Source: Penium margaritaceum (Eukaryota > Streptophyta > Zygnematophyceae > Desmidiales > Peniaceae). Taken from it: a stretch of DNA of 43,276 bases. The stretch covers positions 192,803 through 236,078 of the forward strand of contig SZWC01000578.1 in NCBI GenBank assembly GCA_023375785.1, in the 5' to 3' direction. Under the pieces are notes generated by a model that was not told where the DNA came from, made no database searches, and worked only from the letters and a program-made list of their open reading frames with translations. Below, piece after piece: positions 30,924 to 40,640 of this stretch. A program made the position numbers and the translations under genes. How positions within the stretch are numbered: the first letter of the stretch is position 1; each line of letters starts with the position of its first letter.

Positions 30924-31600
30924 TGTAACGGGCTGAGTCTCCAACTCCTGCTCTGAAGTTGTCGTCGAAGTTCGCATAATCACGTTCTCAGTCCGCGTCA
31001 GGGGTTTACCCCCTTCGCAAGACTGAGGGACAATTGTCATCAACGACCCAGAGCACGGAGACTCGAATATTTCGAGTCTCCGGAGGCCCATTTCCATTTT
31101 TAACCCTACCCCTGGTTTTGGGACCCAAACCAGGGGTTTTAACCTCAAACTCGTGTGTTTGCACGAGTTATTCCGTCTATTTTATGTCGAAGTTCGTCGC
31201 AAACGAACTTTGACTTATTTTTTGACGTTCTGGCGCGAAATCGTTGGGTGCGAGGTACGCTGGCGATTTTGCGCTAGATCCTCTCGTCTCTCGTCCCTCG
31301 TCCCCCTCCCCTGTCCTCGTTCGCTCGCTTGCGAGGAGGGCGAGCGGGGGCGAGGGCACGAGGCCACGAGGCCTCGCCCTCGAGGCCCTCGTGGGCCCTC
31401 AGCCGTCGATCGGGCTGAGGCCGCGATCGGCGGCTGGCGGCTGGTTGGCCGGTGGCCGGCCGGTCGCTTGGCCGGCCGCCGGCCGTCCAGCCGGCCGGCA
31501 GCAGGCTGGCCACCAGCCAGCCCTCGGTAACGCGAGGGGTGGTGTGCAACCACCCCTCGCTTCAGCAAGGACGGAGGGCCGAACCGGCCCTCCCGCTACA
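30924..31600 (-). repeat. Full 3' LTR of the deleted chromovirus
   Basis: 677 bp, ending (minus strand) in GCCCGTTACA and beginning TGTAGCGGGAGGG. The internal hairpin GGAGACTCGAA-TTCGAGTCTCC is perfect (31057-31081, loop TAT versus ATA in the other copy read on its own strand). The PPT complement TTCCTCCCCAC follows at 31601. Confidence 0.9.
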
Positions 31601-32417
31601 TTCCTCCCCACTTATTATGAACCGTCCCGGTTCATGAACAACAAGTAGGATTGTCAGTTAGTGATTAATCAACATTGTGAAAGAAAATTAATAATTTCAA
31701 TCACCAGCTAGACATGAACACGTGCATGGTACTTGGACCTAAGCTGTAGCTTTTAGGTCAGCACGGCTAGCGGTCTACCCCCATTAGGCTGGAGCGTTCG
31801 TGCAACAACCATGTTGGGCATCCCCAACCTCCTATGGTCGCTGTCCATGAATGCTGCCCTGTGGGAATGTTGTTCACTTTTTTCCGCATTTAGGTGGTAC
31901 CTCCTGCCACGTGTCAATCTGTGCGAGCTCCAAGCTCGCTCTAGTACTCGTTGACTACCCCTGTGGGCAACCGAGATTCGGGCTCCCATGAATTATGTTC
32001 AGGTCCACAACCGGCCCAATGAACGAGGTATTCCCTAACAAGGGCGACCAAAGAGTACACTCTCGGTGCTGGAGTAGGCGAAGGACCTCGTATTGGCCGT
32101 CGGCAGTAAGAACTGCTGGCGGTGGCTGAACGGTTCCGTCTGCTGTGTATGGAGCCATCAGGCTCACATGAAACACGCCATGTATCTTCATACTCGGCGG
32201 AAGTAGCCATCGGTATGCCACTAGCCCGATGCGTGCCACGATGGGAAACGGCCCAATCCACTTTGGTAGACGTTTTCTTGCCCGTGGCGACTTCAACAGA
32301 AGGTTTTTAGTGCTAAGCAACACTTTGTCACCGATGTCAAACGAGACCTCCCGGCGACCTTTGTCGGTATATGCCTTTTGTCGCTGCCGAGCTGCTTGAA
32401 GGTGACCCTTTGCCTCC
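31601..32417 (-). pseudogene. Integrase C-terminus plus chromodomain of the deleted chromovirus
   Basis: The minus strand reads [60 protein letters not shown] and [20 protein letters not shown] in one open frame, i.e. better preserved than the plus-strand copy. The chromodomain YLVHWAGCGPEHNSWEPESR follows in another frame. The first usable codon of this block is fused directly to LTR sequence near 32417. Confidence 0.88.
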
Positions 32418-32893
32418 TCGTGTGTTCGCACAAGTTATTCCATCTATTTTATGTCGAAGTTCGTCACAAACGAACTTCGATTTATTTTCTGACGTTCTGG
32501 CGCGAAATCATCGCGTGCGAGACACGCTGGCGATTTTGCGCCAGATCCTCTCGTGTCTCGTCCCTCGTCCCCCTCCCTCGTCCTCGCTCGCTCACTCACT
32601 TGCGAGGAGGGCGAGCAGGGGCGAGGGCACGAGGCCACGAGGCCTCGCCCTCGAGGCCCTCGTGGACCCTCAGCCGCTGATCGGGCTGAGGCCGCGATCG
32701 GCGGCTGGCGGCTGGCTGGCCGGTGGCCGGCGAGTCGCTTGGCCGGCCGCCGGCCATCCAGCCGGCCGGCAGCAAGCTGGCCGGCGGCCAGCGAAGTGCT
32801 GGCCGCCGGCCAGCCCTCATTGACGCTAGGGGTGGTCCGCAACCACCCCTCGCTTCAGCGAGGAGGGAGGGCTGAACCGGCCCTCCCGCTACA
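32417..32893 (-). repeat. Truncated 5' LTR of the deleted chromovirus
   Basis: 477 of about 677 bp, from TGTAGCGGG (32893 reading down) to the TATA-like region, then cut. The last 200 or so bases of the LTR, including the conserved hairpin, are absent. The junction with integrase sequence shows at most one shared base. Confidence 0.88.
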
Positions 32894-33123
32894 CATGGCC
32901 ATACAAAGGAAACACATAGATTTTTCATTTGTGTGTACAAAATGAATATCGTATATTTGGTTCCATTTATTAATAGTAGCACAATATGAAAGGTATGAAT
33001 GATGGTTTCTAAGAAGTAATGATGGATATTGTAAGTAAAGTTAAGCCATAAGGTTTATCCTAGAGGTGACCAAAGAGAAGTCTATTCAACAATTACACAT
33101 TTTGGGCATTTTATTAGGCTCAC

Positions 33124-33788
33124 TATTGGTTTGTGTGGCTTCCACCCGTCCCAACTGACGCTGAAGTATTTTTCATGTACCCACGTTGGTGGTATATGGT
33201 AGAGGAGGGCGTGACGACATGACGGGTCTCCGGAATGTACCGAGACTTCTCGAGCACCAACGACAGCACTGGCGAGACGCGGTCGATGCGTTCCGGCAGC
33301 CCTGTGGGCTTGTCGGGAGCTAGGAGAGTTTTCTCAGTGGGTTGAGACCCGCGCACCCGGTGGACTGTACCGGTGCGACGAGGAGACCCGGTGGTTGTAC
33401 TAGCACTTTTGATGTTCGGAAAGCCGTGTGTGATGTCTGGACGTTGATTCTGAGATTTTCTGGCATTGCTCATATTTTCTCGGTGGTCGAGACCCGGGCA
33501 CTCGGAGAGCTGTTCCGGAGCCTTGAGGAGACTACCGTTATTGTTATCGTGGTGTACGCAGTGTGTTCTCCCTGATGACTCGTTTGGGCTTAGCGGGGCT
33601 GACGGGGCCTGGTGCGGCTAGCTGCCGGCGCCCGTACGTAAGCTCGCTAGGGGCTCATTTGTATTTTCTCCTTGTTCTTTTATATTCAGCGTTCCAGACT
33701 TAGCCAGATTCATGCTGTCTTTCATGGTACTCACACACAGAGCTCATGTTCATTTTTGCATGGGCCTGCACGCCCTAAAATATTTCCA
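33124..33788 (+). repeat. 5' LTR of the outer element
   Basis: Starts TATTGGTTTGTGTGGC (the 3' copy has TGTTGG, so a G-to-A change at the terminal dinucleotide) and ends TTTCCA. It matches the window's end over about 170 bp (GTAGAGGAGGGCGTGACGAC, CTCCGGAATGTACC). It contains two GAGACC hairpin modules (33344-33388 and 33489-33532). Confidence 0.85.
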
Positions 33789-33791
33789 ATT

Positions 33792-33803
33792 TGGTATCAG
33801 AGC
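33792..33803 (+). other. Primer-binding site of the outer element
   Basis: TGGTATCAGAGC, three bases after the LTR, complementary to initiator tRNA-Met. Confidence 0.92.
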
Positions 33804-33849
33804 GCAGGGGGACGTGTGAGCAGCATAAGCGACAGCAGTGGGCGGAACG

Positions 33850-34300
33850 CAAAGAGAACGCTCCACGTGGTGCTGCGCAGGCAACAGCGTGAAGGAGCGG
33901 TCATTTTCTTAAGCAAGCAAGCGGCAGCCATGAACTATCCTCGGGTGTAGCACCCACTCCTGCATTGGTGGCAGAAGCTGCACATGCACCACCGCAGGGG
34001 ACTACACCGGCCGGCGTCTGGCAGAGTTTCGAGAGGGGTACGTGCAGCGTGAGGAGCAGGAGCAACAGTAGCAGAAGCAGCAGAACATGTTGGCAGGAGC
34101 AGCGTGCACGACCAGCAGCGATGCAGCAGCAGCGTGCAGAAATGGCAGCAGTGAGCAGAAGCAGCAACGTGCAGCAGCAAGCAGCGACGCAACAGCAGTT
34201 ATAGCGCGCAGCAGCAACAGCAGCAGCAGCAGCAACATGCAACCGTGCGCAGAACAAAAGAAAAAAATAGAGAAAAAAGTCAGTAGCAGCAGCCGCGACA
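33850..34300 (+). pseudogene. Gln/Glu-rich Gag N-terminal region, degenerate
   Basis: One frame reads SSGVAPTPALVAEAAHAPPQ and GTTPAGVWQ, then after a shift EFREGYVQREEQEQQ-stop-QKQQNM, a coiled-coil-like Gln/Glu segment typical of Gag fronts. CAG triplets continue to about 34240. The stop is TAG amid CAG codons. Confidence 0.55.
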
Positions 34301-35400
34301 CGTAGCAGCAGTAGAGGCGTACAGCAGCAGCAGTAGCAACTGCGCGGTGCAGCAGCTGCAGCTGCTGCTGCAGCAGCCTTGCCGCTTCCGTGCTCTTGCA
34401 TGAAAGTAGCGCGGTTGGCGCTGCCAGTCAAGGCCGGCAGCACCGGCCGGCTACGTGGATGCGATCGCACCCACACAAACGTGGTGCAATCGCGCCCACA
34501 ATTTAATGAACGTGATCGCACCCTCGCCGGAGATGAGCAGGCCAGAGAGAAAAAAGAAAAAAAAGAGAAAATGGCAAGGTACCAGTTGCACCTGGCTTGA
34601 GAGGGAGGACAAGCAATTCCCCGGAATGGGTGAACGATGAGAGAAAAAAAGACAAAGGAAAACAATGAAAGAGAAAAACAAATGAACTCCACTCATACCT
34701 AGAAAGGTGAACTTCAAGGGAAAATCCCTCCGAGTGGGGTATCCAGTACAGACAAAAAAGGGGTAAACAAAAAAGAAGCTCTCACCCAGATTTGAGTAGA
34801 TCGAGAAAGATCCTCAGAGTGGTGTTTCTCGACGGGACTCAAGGGCCATACTATAGTGCGGCATCACACCGCCACCTACAGTGGCAGCAACCACTGCAAC
34901 AATAGTAGTATCAGTTGCAATAGCGGCTATGGCGGTCCAATGGCAACGACTAATTAGTGCAGAGCGGTTGTCACAACACTTCCTATTTCGCATTCCTAAC
35001 AACGTGTGATTGTGTTGTCGACGGCAATCTCCGCTTCGAGACGCGTCCTGGAACGACGTCTCCCTGGGGCCCATGGATTGGTGCGCGCATTTCACTCCTT
35101 AGGATCGACGGCGGATTCGATTCTTTCCATCTCTGAGGGCTGGGTCGTCTACTCCTTGGAATTGCAGCCACATCTGTAGCCGCCACCCCTTCTCTTCTTA
35201 GATCAGTCTTTGCTCTATAAGTGGCAACAACATTAGTAGTCGCAACTAGTCAGGCTCTAGTATCCGGGCGTGTTGTGGTAGTGTAACTCGTCTCATCTAG
35301 TCACGTTTTCTGACCCCGACGTTGTGACCTCCAGGAGGGACAGTACCTACTGGCCTCATCCTCTCTTGCTACTTGGTGTTTACCACCAGGAGTAGGTGCC
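34301..35400 (+). other. Interior of the outer element without recognisable coding
   Basis: Purine-rich (GAGAAAAA) from 34540 to 34680, then mixed sequence. No frame is open for long and no capsid motif could be assigned, although Gag should continue here. Confidence 0.5.
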
Positions 35401-35401
35401 C

Positions 35402-38051
35402 TCGGCACCTATCCATCGTCCGGCACACGTGATGATTGCGTAGACATATGAGCAGGCGCCCTGCGCTTTTGCCTGCTATTACTGTGGTGATGGACGTCAT
35501 GGTTGGCGTCGTTGCCGGACGCGTCCTCGTGGCTGGCATCCATCTTGGTTTCAGCCTCGTCTGAGAATGCGTACTCCACAGTATACGGATCTACCAGCAT
35601 TGGTAGATCCTCTACCTGGATCTGTGGCAGCCATATTCGCCGAGATCCATGGCCTGCGGCAGATGGTGCAGCGACTTTGTGACCGCCTCGTCAACAGGCG
35701 TGCTTCTGTCACTAGTTCGTCGACGGCCTCTTTGATCACATCTCCTCCATCCTCTCCTCCTTCCTCATCCAATGGTGTACCTTGAGCTCCACCAGCCAGC
35801 CAGTCCCAGGCTGCCACCATCCTTTTGATCCTCCACTTTGCTGCGACCACGATGCCACCTCGCGATGACATGTCTTCATGCATTCGTTCCAGTCAAGTGA
35901 CCCAGCGACGTCGGCGTCAGCGCTCCGCACGCCGTGCTCACGCCGGCTTTGACACATCCTCCACCTCCTCGGCTTCCGTTGCTGTCCCTGTCGAGGAGGA
36001 GTGTGGTCACCCTACATTGCTTGTTGCGACCGTAACGACAGGATCCGTACTCGCGCCGTGCCGAGGTGCCCAAGCATCAGCTTAGGCAGATTCACATGAT
36101 ACTGTGACATTATACGACGTGGATTCTGATCCCGACATGACGTTCATAGTGGAGACTTGCATGTCATCGAGCTCGACTTCATCGTCCGGGTTGGATCTAG
36201 ATCTTCCACAGCAGCAGGTGACATCAGGAGGAGCGCAGGCACGACGTCCCTAGACGATGCCACTTGCGGCTCCGACCGAAACAGGCCCAGGGGTGGCACA
36301 GGAGTCCCGTACGGATTGGGATGCATCTACTGGACTTTTGGGAGAGAGAGTGTAGCAGACTCAGACTAATCCGGTGGATGTTGGAGTACTTTGGACGTGC
36401 ATGTCATTGAGGCCCACATCTACGCTGGGGCAACAGTCAGACGTTCTACATCTACAGGTTGCATCTAGAGGAGTGCAGGTCTCGTGTGCCTTGGCAGTGC
36501 CACTTGCGACTCCGATCGGTAGCGACCTGGTGGTGGCATAGGAGTATCGTGCGGATCGGGATGTCCCATACGGATTTCCGGGGGTGTTGGCACACCCGAT
36601 GCGCATTAGCCCGACAGCGGCCGCAGTGCATGAGCAGAGTCGGCTGGTTGGTCTTTTAGAGGTTGAGGCATTCTTGAGATCAGCAGTTCTGAGAGATGTC
36701 GCAGGGACATATGCTGCAGCAGACTCAGCAGGCTTCACAGTGTCATCTGCGCTACCTGAGAACCAGCTTTAGCGTGAGGAGTCACCCATGTTCCCTGAGT
36801 CTCCGGGTTCCCGTACACACGATAGAGTAGCGACATACATGACGGAGTCAGATGGTGGTCCTCACTCTATCATTGAGCAGGTGGCAGCAATCAGCCTTCC
36901 CGGCGAGACAGTGCGTGAGCGCCAGCTGCGCTTGCTGCTTGCCTTGACAGGCATTGTCGAGCCGGAGTCCTACACACCTTTGTCCACTACGGCGGCAAGC
37001 GAGGACACTAGAGCAGATCCGTAGACGCGGATGGAGTTACCTCCTCAGCAGGAGCTGAGTTTTGCCCCTTCGTTTTCACCTGTTGGTGACCCTACTGATC
37101 ACATCGACGCTGATAGTGGCAGTACCTACACGGATGACATTTCCACCTGCTCCATGGACTCTGACGACTCCTCCTCCTTCTCTCTCGACATGGGACCACT
37201 CACTCCTCGTATGGCATGAGCTGTGGTGTGAATGCAACACCTGTAGCTGGTTCGATGTTCCAGCGTCTCAGTACATTGCGATTTTGGTTTTCCCCCAGGA
37301 GGATGCAGCAGCACCGGCTCCATTGTCTTCAGCAGCAAAGATGCAGGTGGAGCTATACTCACAAGTTCTACAGACTGCATGTGCAGCATCCAGTGAGGCG
37401 GAGTTTATCCTACGCCAGGCAGACATGGGCCACCTTCACTTGTCCGAGGCAGATTACGCTGACCTGTAGGAGCGTGTAGTGATATTGCAGCAGGAGGTGA
37501 TGGCAGCACATGAGCAATTCTCAGAGGAGGGGAGTATCACTACTACCGGTACGAGCCTTACGCCACCAGCATGTGGCAAACCCACACTCGGGGAGGATCT
37601 TGTACCAGCTTTGAGTATGACATCAGATGGAGACACTACCACAGGAGAGTTGAGTGTGCCTTCAGTTTGTGCCATCGTCGTTCATATCGACTCCGTGATC
37701 GCTTTTCCTTGTGCTGTTGCCGTCACGCACCTTCATCCACCGGATTCAGCTACTCCATCGTCACCTTTGTCCATGAGTGGTGACCCGGTTCGTTGCTCTA
37801 GCTCTTCTCCTCTGGTCGTACACCCTTGTACCTCAGGGTGCGCTATCGCGCATAGGAGGCCAGTTCCGCGACTTCATCCACGCTTGCATAATGCTCACCC
37901 ATTCCCTTTCCTTCGGCGTACACAGATGCACCACGGTAGAGCGGAGACAGGAGAGACTGTGAGTAGGGACCCTTGGCAGTCACACGCGGAACGATACACC
38001 CCAGGTGATGCAGCTGCGACGTGAGGAGTCGTAGCTGGAGAAACCACTTTG
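35402..38051 (+). pseudogene. Outer-element Gag/unknown polyprotein with zinc knuckle, decayed
   Basis: One frame can be followed from 35402 to 37219. A retroviral-type zinc knuckle CYYCGDGRHGWRRC (35474-35515, C-x2-C-x4-H-x4-C, all ligands present) comes first, then Ser/Thr/Pro/Asp-rich sequence such as IFAEIHGLRQMVQRLCDRLV, MTESDGGPHSIIEQVAAISL and RERQLRLLLALTGIVEPESY. Interruptions are TAG at 35441, 36083, 36251, 36353, 36539, 36770 and 37022, and TGA at 35783 and 37217; I see no TAA. The coding then moves to another frame (AAKMQVELYSQVLQTACAAS, then TAG 37467, then ERVVILQQEVMAAHEQFSEE). It is cut at 38051 by the nested insertion and resumes at 42254. No enzymatic domain was recognised. 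Confidence 0.6.
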
Positions 38052-38916
38052 TGTCAGAAGAATGCAGGGATGAGATCAGCAGTAGCAGAAGCAGGCAAAA
38101 GTATCGGAACAGGTACGAGTTCGTCAGCAAAGTGACGTAAGCGAAAGCGATCACGAGGAGTTAGTCGCAGAGCTTGATAGAGACCGAGGTGAGGTGGATC
38201 AGGAATTGAGAGAGAGAGAGAGAGAGAGAGAGCCAGAGGGCGAGATGAGTGATGACTGGTTCAGAGCTGAGCGAAGGAGCAATAGTGATGAAGCGAAGGG
38301 TTGAGAGCTGTGAGAGGCTGGCGATGGCAAGGAATGCGAGGTGCGAGCAGAGCAAAGACACGGCGGCGAAGCCGCAGAATCAAAAGGGGAACAGGATGGA
38401 AGAACTGTTCTGGTTAAGCATTNGGTGAGGTGGATCAGGAATTGAGAGAGAGAGAGAGAGAGAGAGAGCCAGAGGGCGAGATGAGTGATGACTGGTTCAG
38501 AGCTGAGCGAAGGAGCAATAGTGATGAAGCGAAGGGTTGAGAGCTGTGAGAGGCTGGCGATGGCAAGGAATGCGAGGTGCGAGCAGAGCAAAGACACGGC
38601 GGCGAAGCCGCAGAATCAAAAGGGGAACAGGATGGAAGAACTGTTCTGGTTAAGCATTGAGGGAATGAAGTCCTCATTATATTCAAACAGAACAGGACAA
38701 GTGGGGAAGCAACGGCTTCTTCTGCGCTAGCTGGACGCGCTTGCGATCAGAATCACTTATTAGGGGATCCCTCGGTCATTTACCCGTTTGGTCGGTTGGA
38801 GACCGACAACAGCTAGTGTTGATCACCGAGTTGGTTCGACTCGGAGGTGAACCGGTGTTCGAGAGTTCTGAGTTTCCACAGGTGCTTGTGGACTAGTTGG
38901 ATTCTCATTTCTGACA
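38052..38916 (-). repeat. 3' LTR of the nested element (contains assembly duplication)
   Basis: Plus-strand ends TGTCAG...CTGACA. It includes an (AG)n tract and, near 38825, a hairpin TCACCGAGT-TGGTTCG-ACTCGGAGGTGA. Its 865-bp length exceeds the partner LTR by the length of the duplicated segment around N 38423. Confidence 0.85.
38188..38658. repeat. Exact 235-bp duplication flanking one N (assembly gap)
   Basis: 38188-38422 and 38424-38658 are identical as far as I can read, including the length of the AG tract, and are separated by a single N at 38423. The sister LTR at 41632-42253 has the segment once. This is best explained by two overlapping contig ends left unmerged. Confidence 0.93.
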
Positions 38917-38924
38917 TCCCCCCA
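38917..38924 (-). other. Polypurine tract of the nested element
   Basis: Minus-strand TGGGGGGA directly precedes the TGTCAG start of the 3' LTR, the required position for plus-strand priming. The gag-like ORF stops 8 bases upstream. Confidence 0.85.
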
Positions 38925-38932
38925 GAATCCAA

Positions 38933-39670
38933 CTACCATGTGTGGCAGATACTTCGTTCTTGGTGTACAGCCCTGGGAACTCTGCAAGTTAGGAGCAAGT
39001 GGGACCACATAGTGCTAAGGTCGTTGGGGTAGACTTGGGTGAGAGGTTGTTGGCTGGGATGCATGACTTCTCTCAGTCTTGCTTGTACTCCCTGGTTCGC
39101 TTGTCTGTATTCTTCTTGTTCTGCAGCAGGAGTTGGAGCGTTTCCCAAGTAGAACTGTCTCCTAAGGAGTATGTCAGTGACACCATACCCAAAGAGAAAG
39201 TATGGAAAGAGGGCCTCATACACCTGTGATGTCCAGCGAGTCGAGATAAGTGAGGTGGGGTCCTCTTCTTCAGAGGGCAGCACAATTGTTCTTCCAACAA
39301 GGGTTGGCAGGGAAGTGGTATGTTGACATGCTGTACGGATCCAGTGTCGCCACCATGCTTGTTGCAGAATGCGATGCCAGAGAAGAGGTCCGGTACGAAG
39401 GAACGAGAGATGAGAGTCATAGCCGATAGAAAGGAATGGACGGAGATGATGGGCCAGGTTGACAAGTGCAGCCTGGTATTCCGGGGATCGTGGTGTTCTG
39501 AGGTAGTTGGACTCATAACGACCGAGAAGTAGTGAACAGCTGTTTAATTGACCGAACCACCATGTTTGAGTCAGAACGAGGATATTTTCTGACCAGGTGG
39601 TGATGTTGGATCCGTCTTCGGCAAGAACTGGTACTCTTGAGGCAATTTTCTGATGCTGTCTTCGAGACAT
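38933..39670 (-). CDS. Intact gag-like protein of the nested element (245 aa)
   Basis: ATG at 39670 begins MSRRQHQKIASRVPVLAEDG and the frame is open to TAG at 38935-38933, beside the PPT. The N-terminal segment EDGSNITTWSENILVLTQTW resembles the start of Copia-type Gag (a short E/D-G-x-N-x-x-x-W block followed by a helix). Later parts are aromatic/leucine-rich (YEALFPYFLFGYGVTDILLR) then Gln-rich (AEQEEYRQANQGVQARLREV). There is no zinc knuckle and no protease. The frame is also open upstream of the ATG to 39823 via a TTG, but the ATG is preferred as it gives a Gag-like start outside the tandem repeats. Being stop-free while surrounding elements are riddled with stops suggests a younger insertion or recent selection. 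Gag assignment is inference from composition and position. Confidence 0.68.
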   Translation of the reverse strand: MSRRQHQKIASRVPVLAEDGSNITTWSENILVLTQTWWFGQLNSCSLLLGRYESNYLRTPRSPEYQAALVNLAHHLRPFLSIGYDSHLSFLRTGPLLWHRILQQAWWRHWIRTACQHTTSLPTLVGRTIVLPSEEEDPTSLISTRWTSQVYEALFPYFLFGYGVTDILLRRQFYLGNAPTPAAEQEEYRQANQGVQARLREVMHPSQQPLTQVYPNDLSTMWSHLLLTCRVPRAVHQERSICHTW

Positions 39671-39689
39671 GATGATGAATGTTGGTGGT

Positions 39690-40640
39690 GAAGATGGATG
39701 TCGGAGGAGGGAGGCTGAACAAATGAGCGACCGTAGATTATCACGGGGGGAGTGAAGTAGCCGGGCGGATCCGTGCGCTGAGCCGGTGATGAAAGTGGAT
39801 GAGAGCGGAGGAAGGCTAAACAATGGGGTGAATGCAGGGATGAAACCTTGTACACTGCGGAAATTGTCGGCGTGGGTGCAAGTCGTCGCGGAACGAGCGA
39901 TGCGACCGGGCAGATCCTTGTGCCGAGCAAAAGAAGATGTTGAAAGCGGAGGAATGATTGATGGTTGAGTGGGCGCAGGGAGGAAACCACGTGCGCTGAT
40001 GAAATAGGGGAATAGGATGCGGCAAGGGGAAGGCAGGTGTCAACGCGCCGCGAGAGATCTGTAGCCGGTGTGGGTGTAGGCTGCTGCGAAGTAGGCAGCT
40101 AGCTCGTGCAGATCCTTGTGTTGGCCACAGATGCTGATAATGATGAGGCGGAAGCTGATGATGGGCGTAGGGGTGAGCCGCGTGCGCTGCTGAGAAGTTT
40201 CGGTGTGGGTGCAGGTCGTCGCGCAACAGGCGATGCGACCGGGCAGATCCTTGTGCCGAGCGGGAGAGCGATGCGGAAGCGGAGAGATGAGGAGACGGCT
40301 GATTATTGAGTGGGCGCAGGGGTGAAACCACGTGCGCTGCTGAGAAGTTTCGGCGTGGGTGCAGGTCGTCGTGCAGTAGGCGATGCGACCGGGCAGATCC
40401 TTGTGCCGAGCGGGAGAGACATTCGGAAGCGGAGAGATGAGGAGACGGCTGATTACTGAGTGGGCGGAGGGGCGAAACCACGTGCGCTGCTGAGAAGTTT
40501 CGGCGTGGGTGCAGGTCGTTGCGCAGTAGGCGATGCGACCGGGCAGATCCTTGTGCCGAGCGGAAGAGCGATGCTAAAGCGGAGAGATGAGGAGACGGCT
40601 GATTGCTGAGTGGACGCAGGGGCGAAACCTCGTGCGCTGT
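39690..40640 (-). repeat. 150-bp tandem repeats in the nested element's leader
   Basis: Three clear copies (starts of GTGCGCTGCTGAGAAGTTTC near 40181, 40331 and 40480) plus about three diverged ones toward 39700. Each holds GATGCGACCGGGCAGATCCT and TTGTGCCGAGCGG. As 150 is a multiple of 3, a minus-strand frame stays open for 315 codons (50-residue unit with SAQGSARSHRLLRDDLHPRR). The most diverged copy abuts the gag-like ORF and shares its register upstream of the ATG. Confidence 0.87.

Larger units (their letters stand above)
30919..32898 (-). mobile_element. Internally deleted chromovirus copy with perfect target duplication
   Basis: Same family as the element at 20487-29037, opposite strand. 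Target duplication CATGG is present at 30919-30923 and 32894-32898, immediately outside TG...CA ends. On the minus strand it consists of a truncated 5' LTR, the last part of integrase plus chromodomain, the PPT and a full 3' LTR. PBS, Gag, protease, RT, RNase H and most of integrase are missing in a single junction near 32417. The intact target duplication shows that this unit integrated as one element. Confidence 0.9.

Noticed and set aside
35441..37469. Reassignment of TAG to glutamine as in some green algae
   Set aside because: Conserved Arg sites are equally hit by TGA and the elements also have frameshifts and active-site losses, so ordinary decay explains the stops; kept only as a checkable alternative.
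38485..38730. 81-codon plus-strand protein inside the nested LTR (also at 41821)
   Set aside because: Antisense frame within an LTR, repeated only because the LTR is repeated; no coding features.
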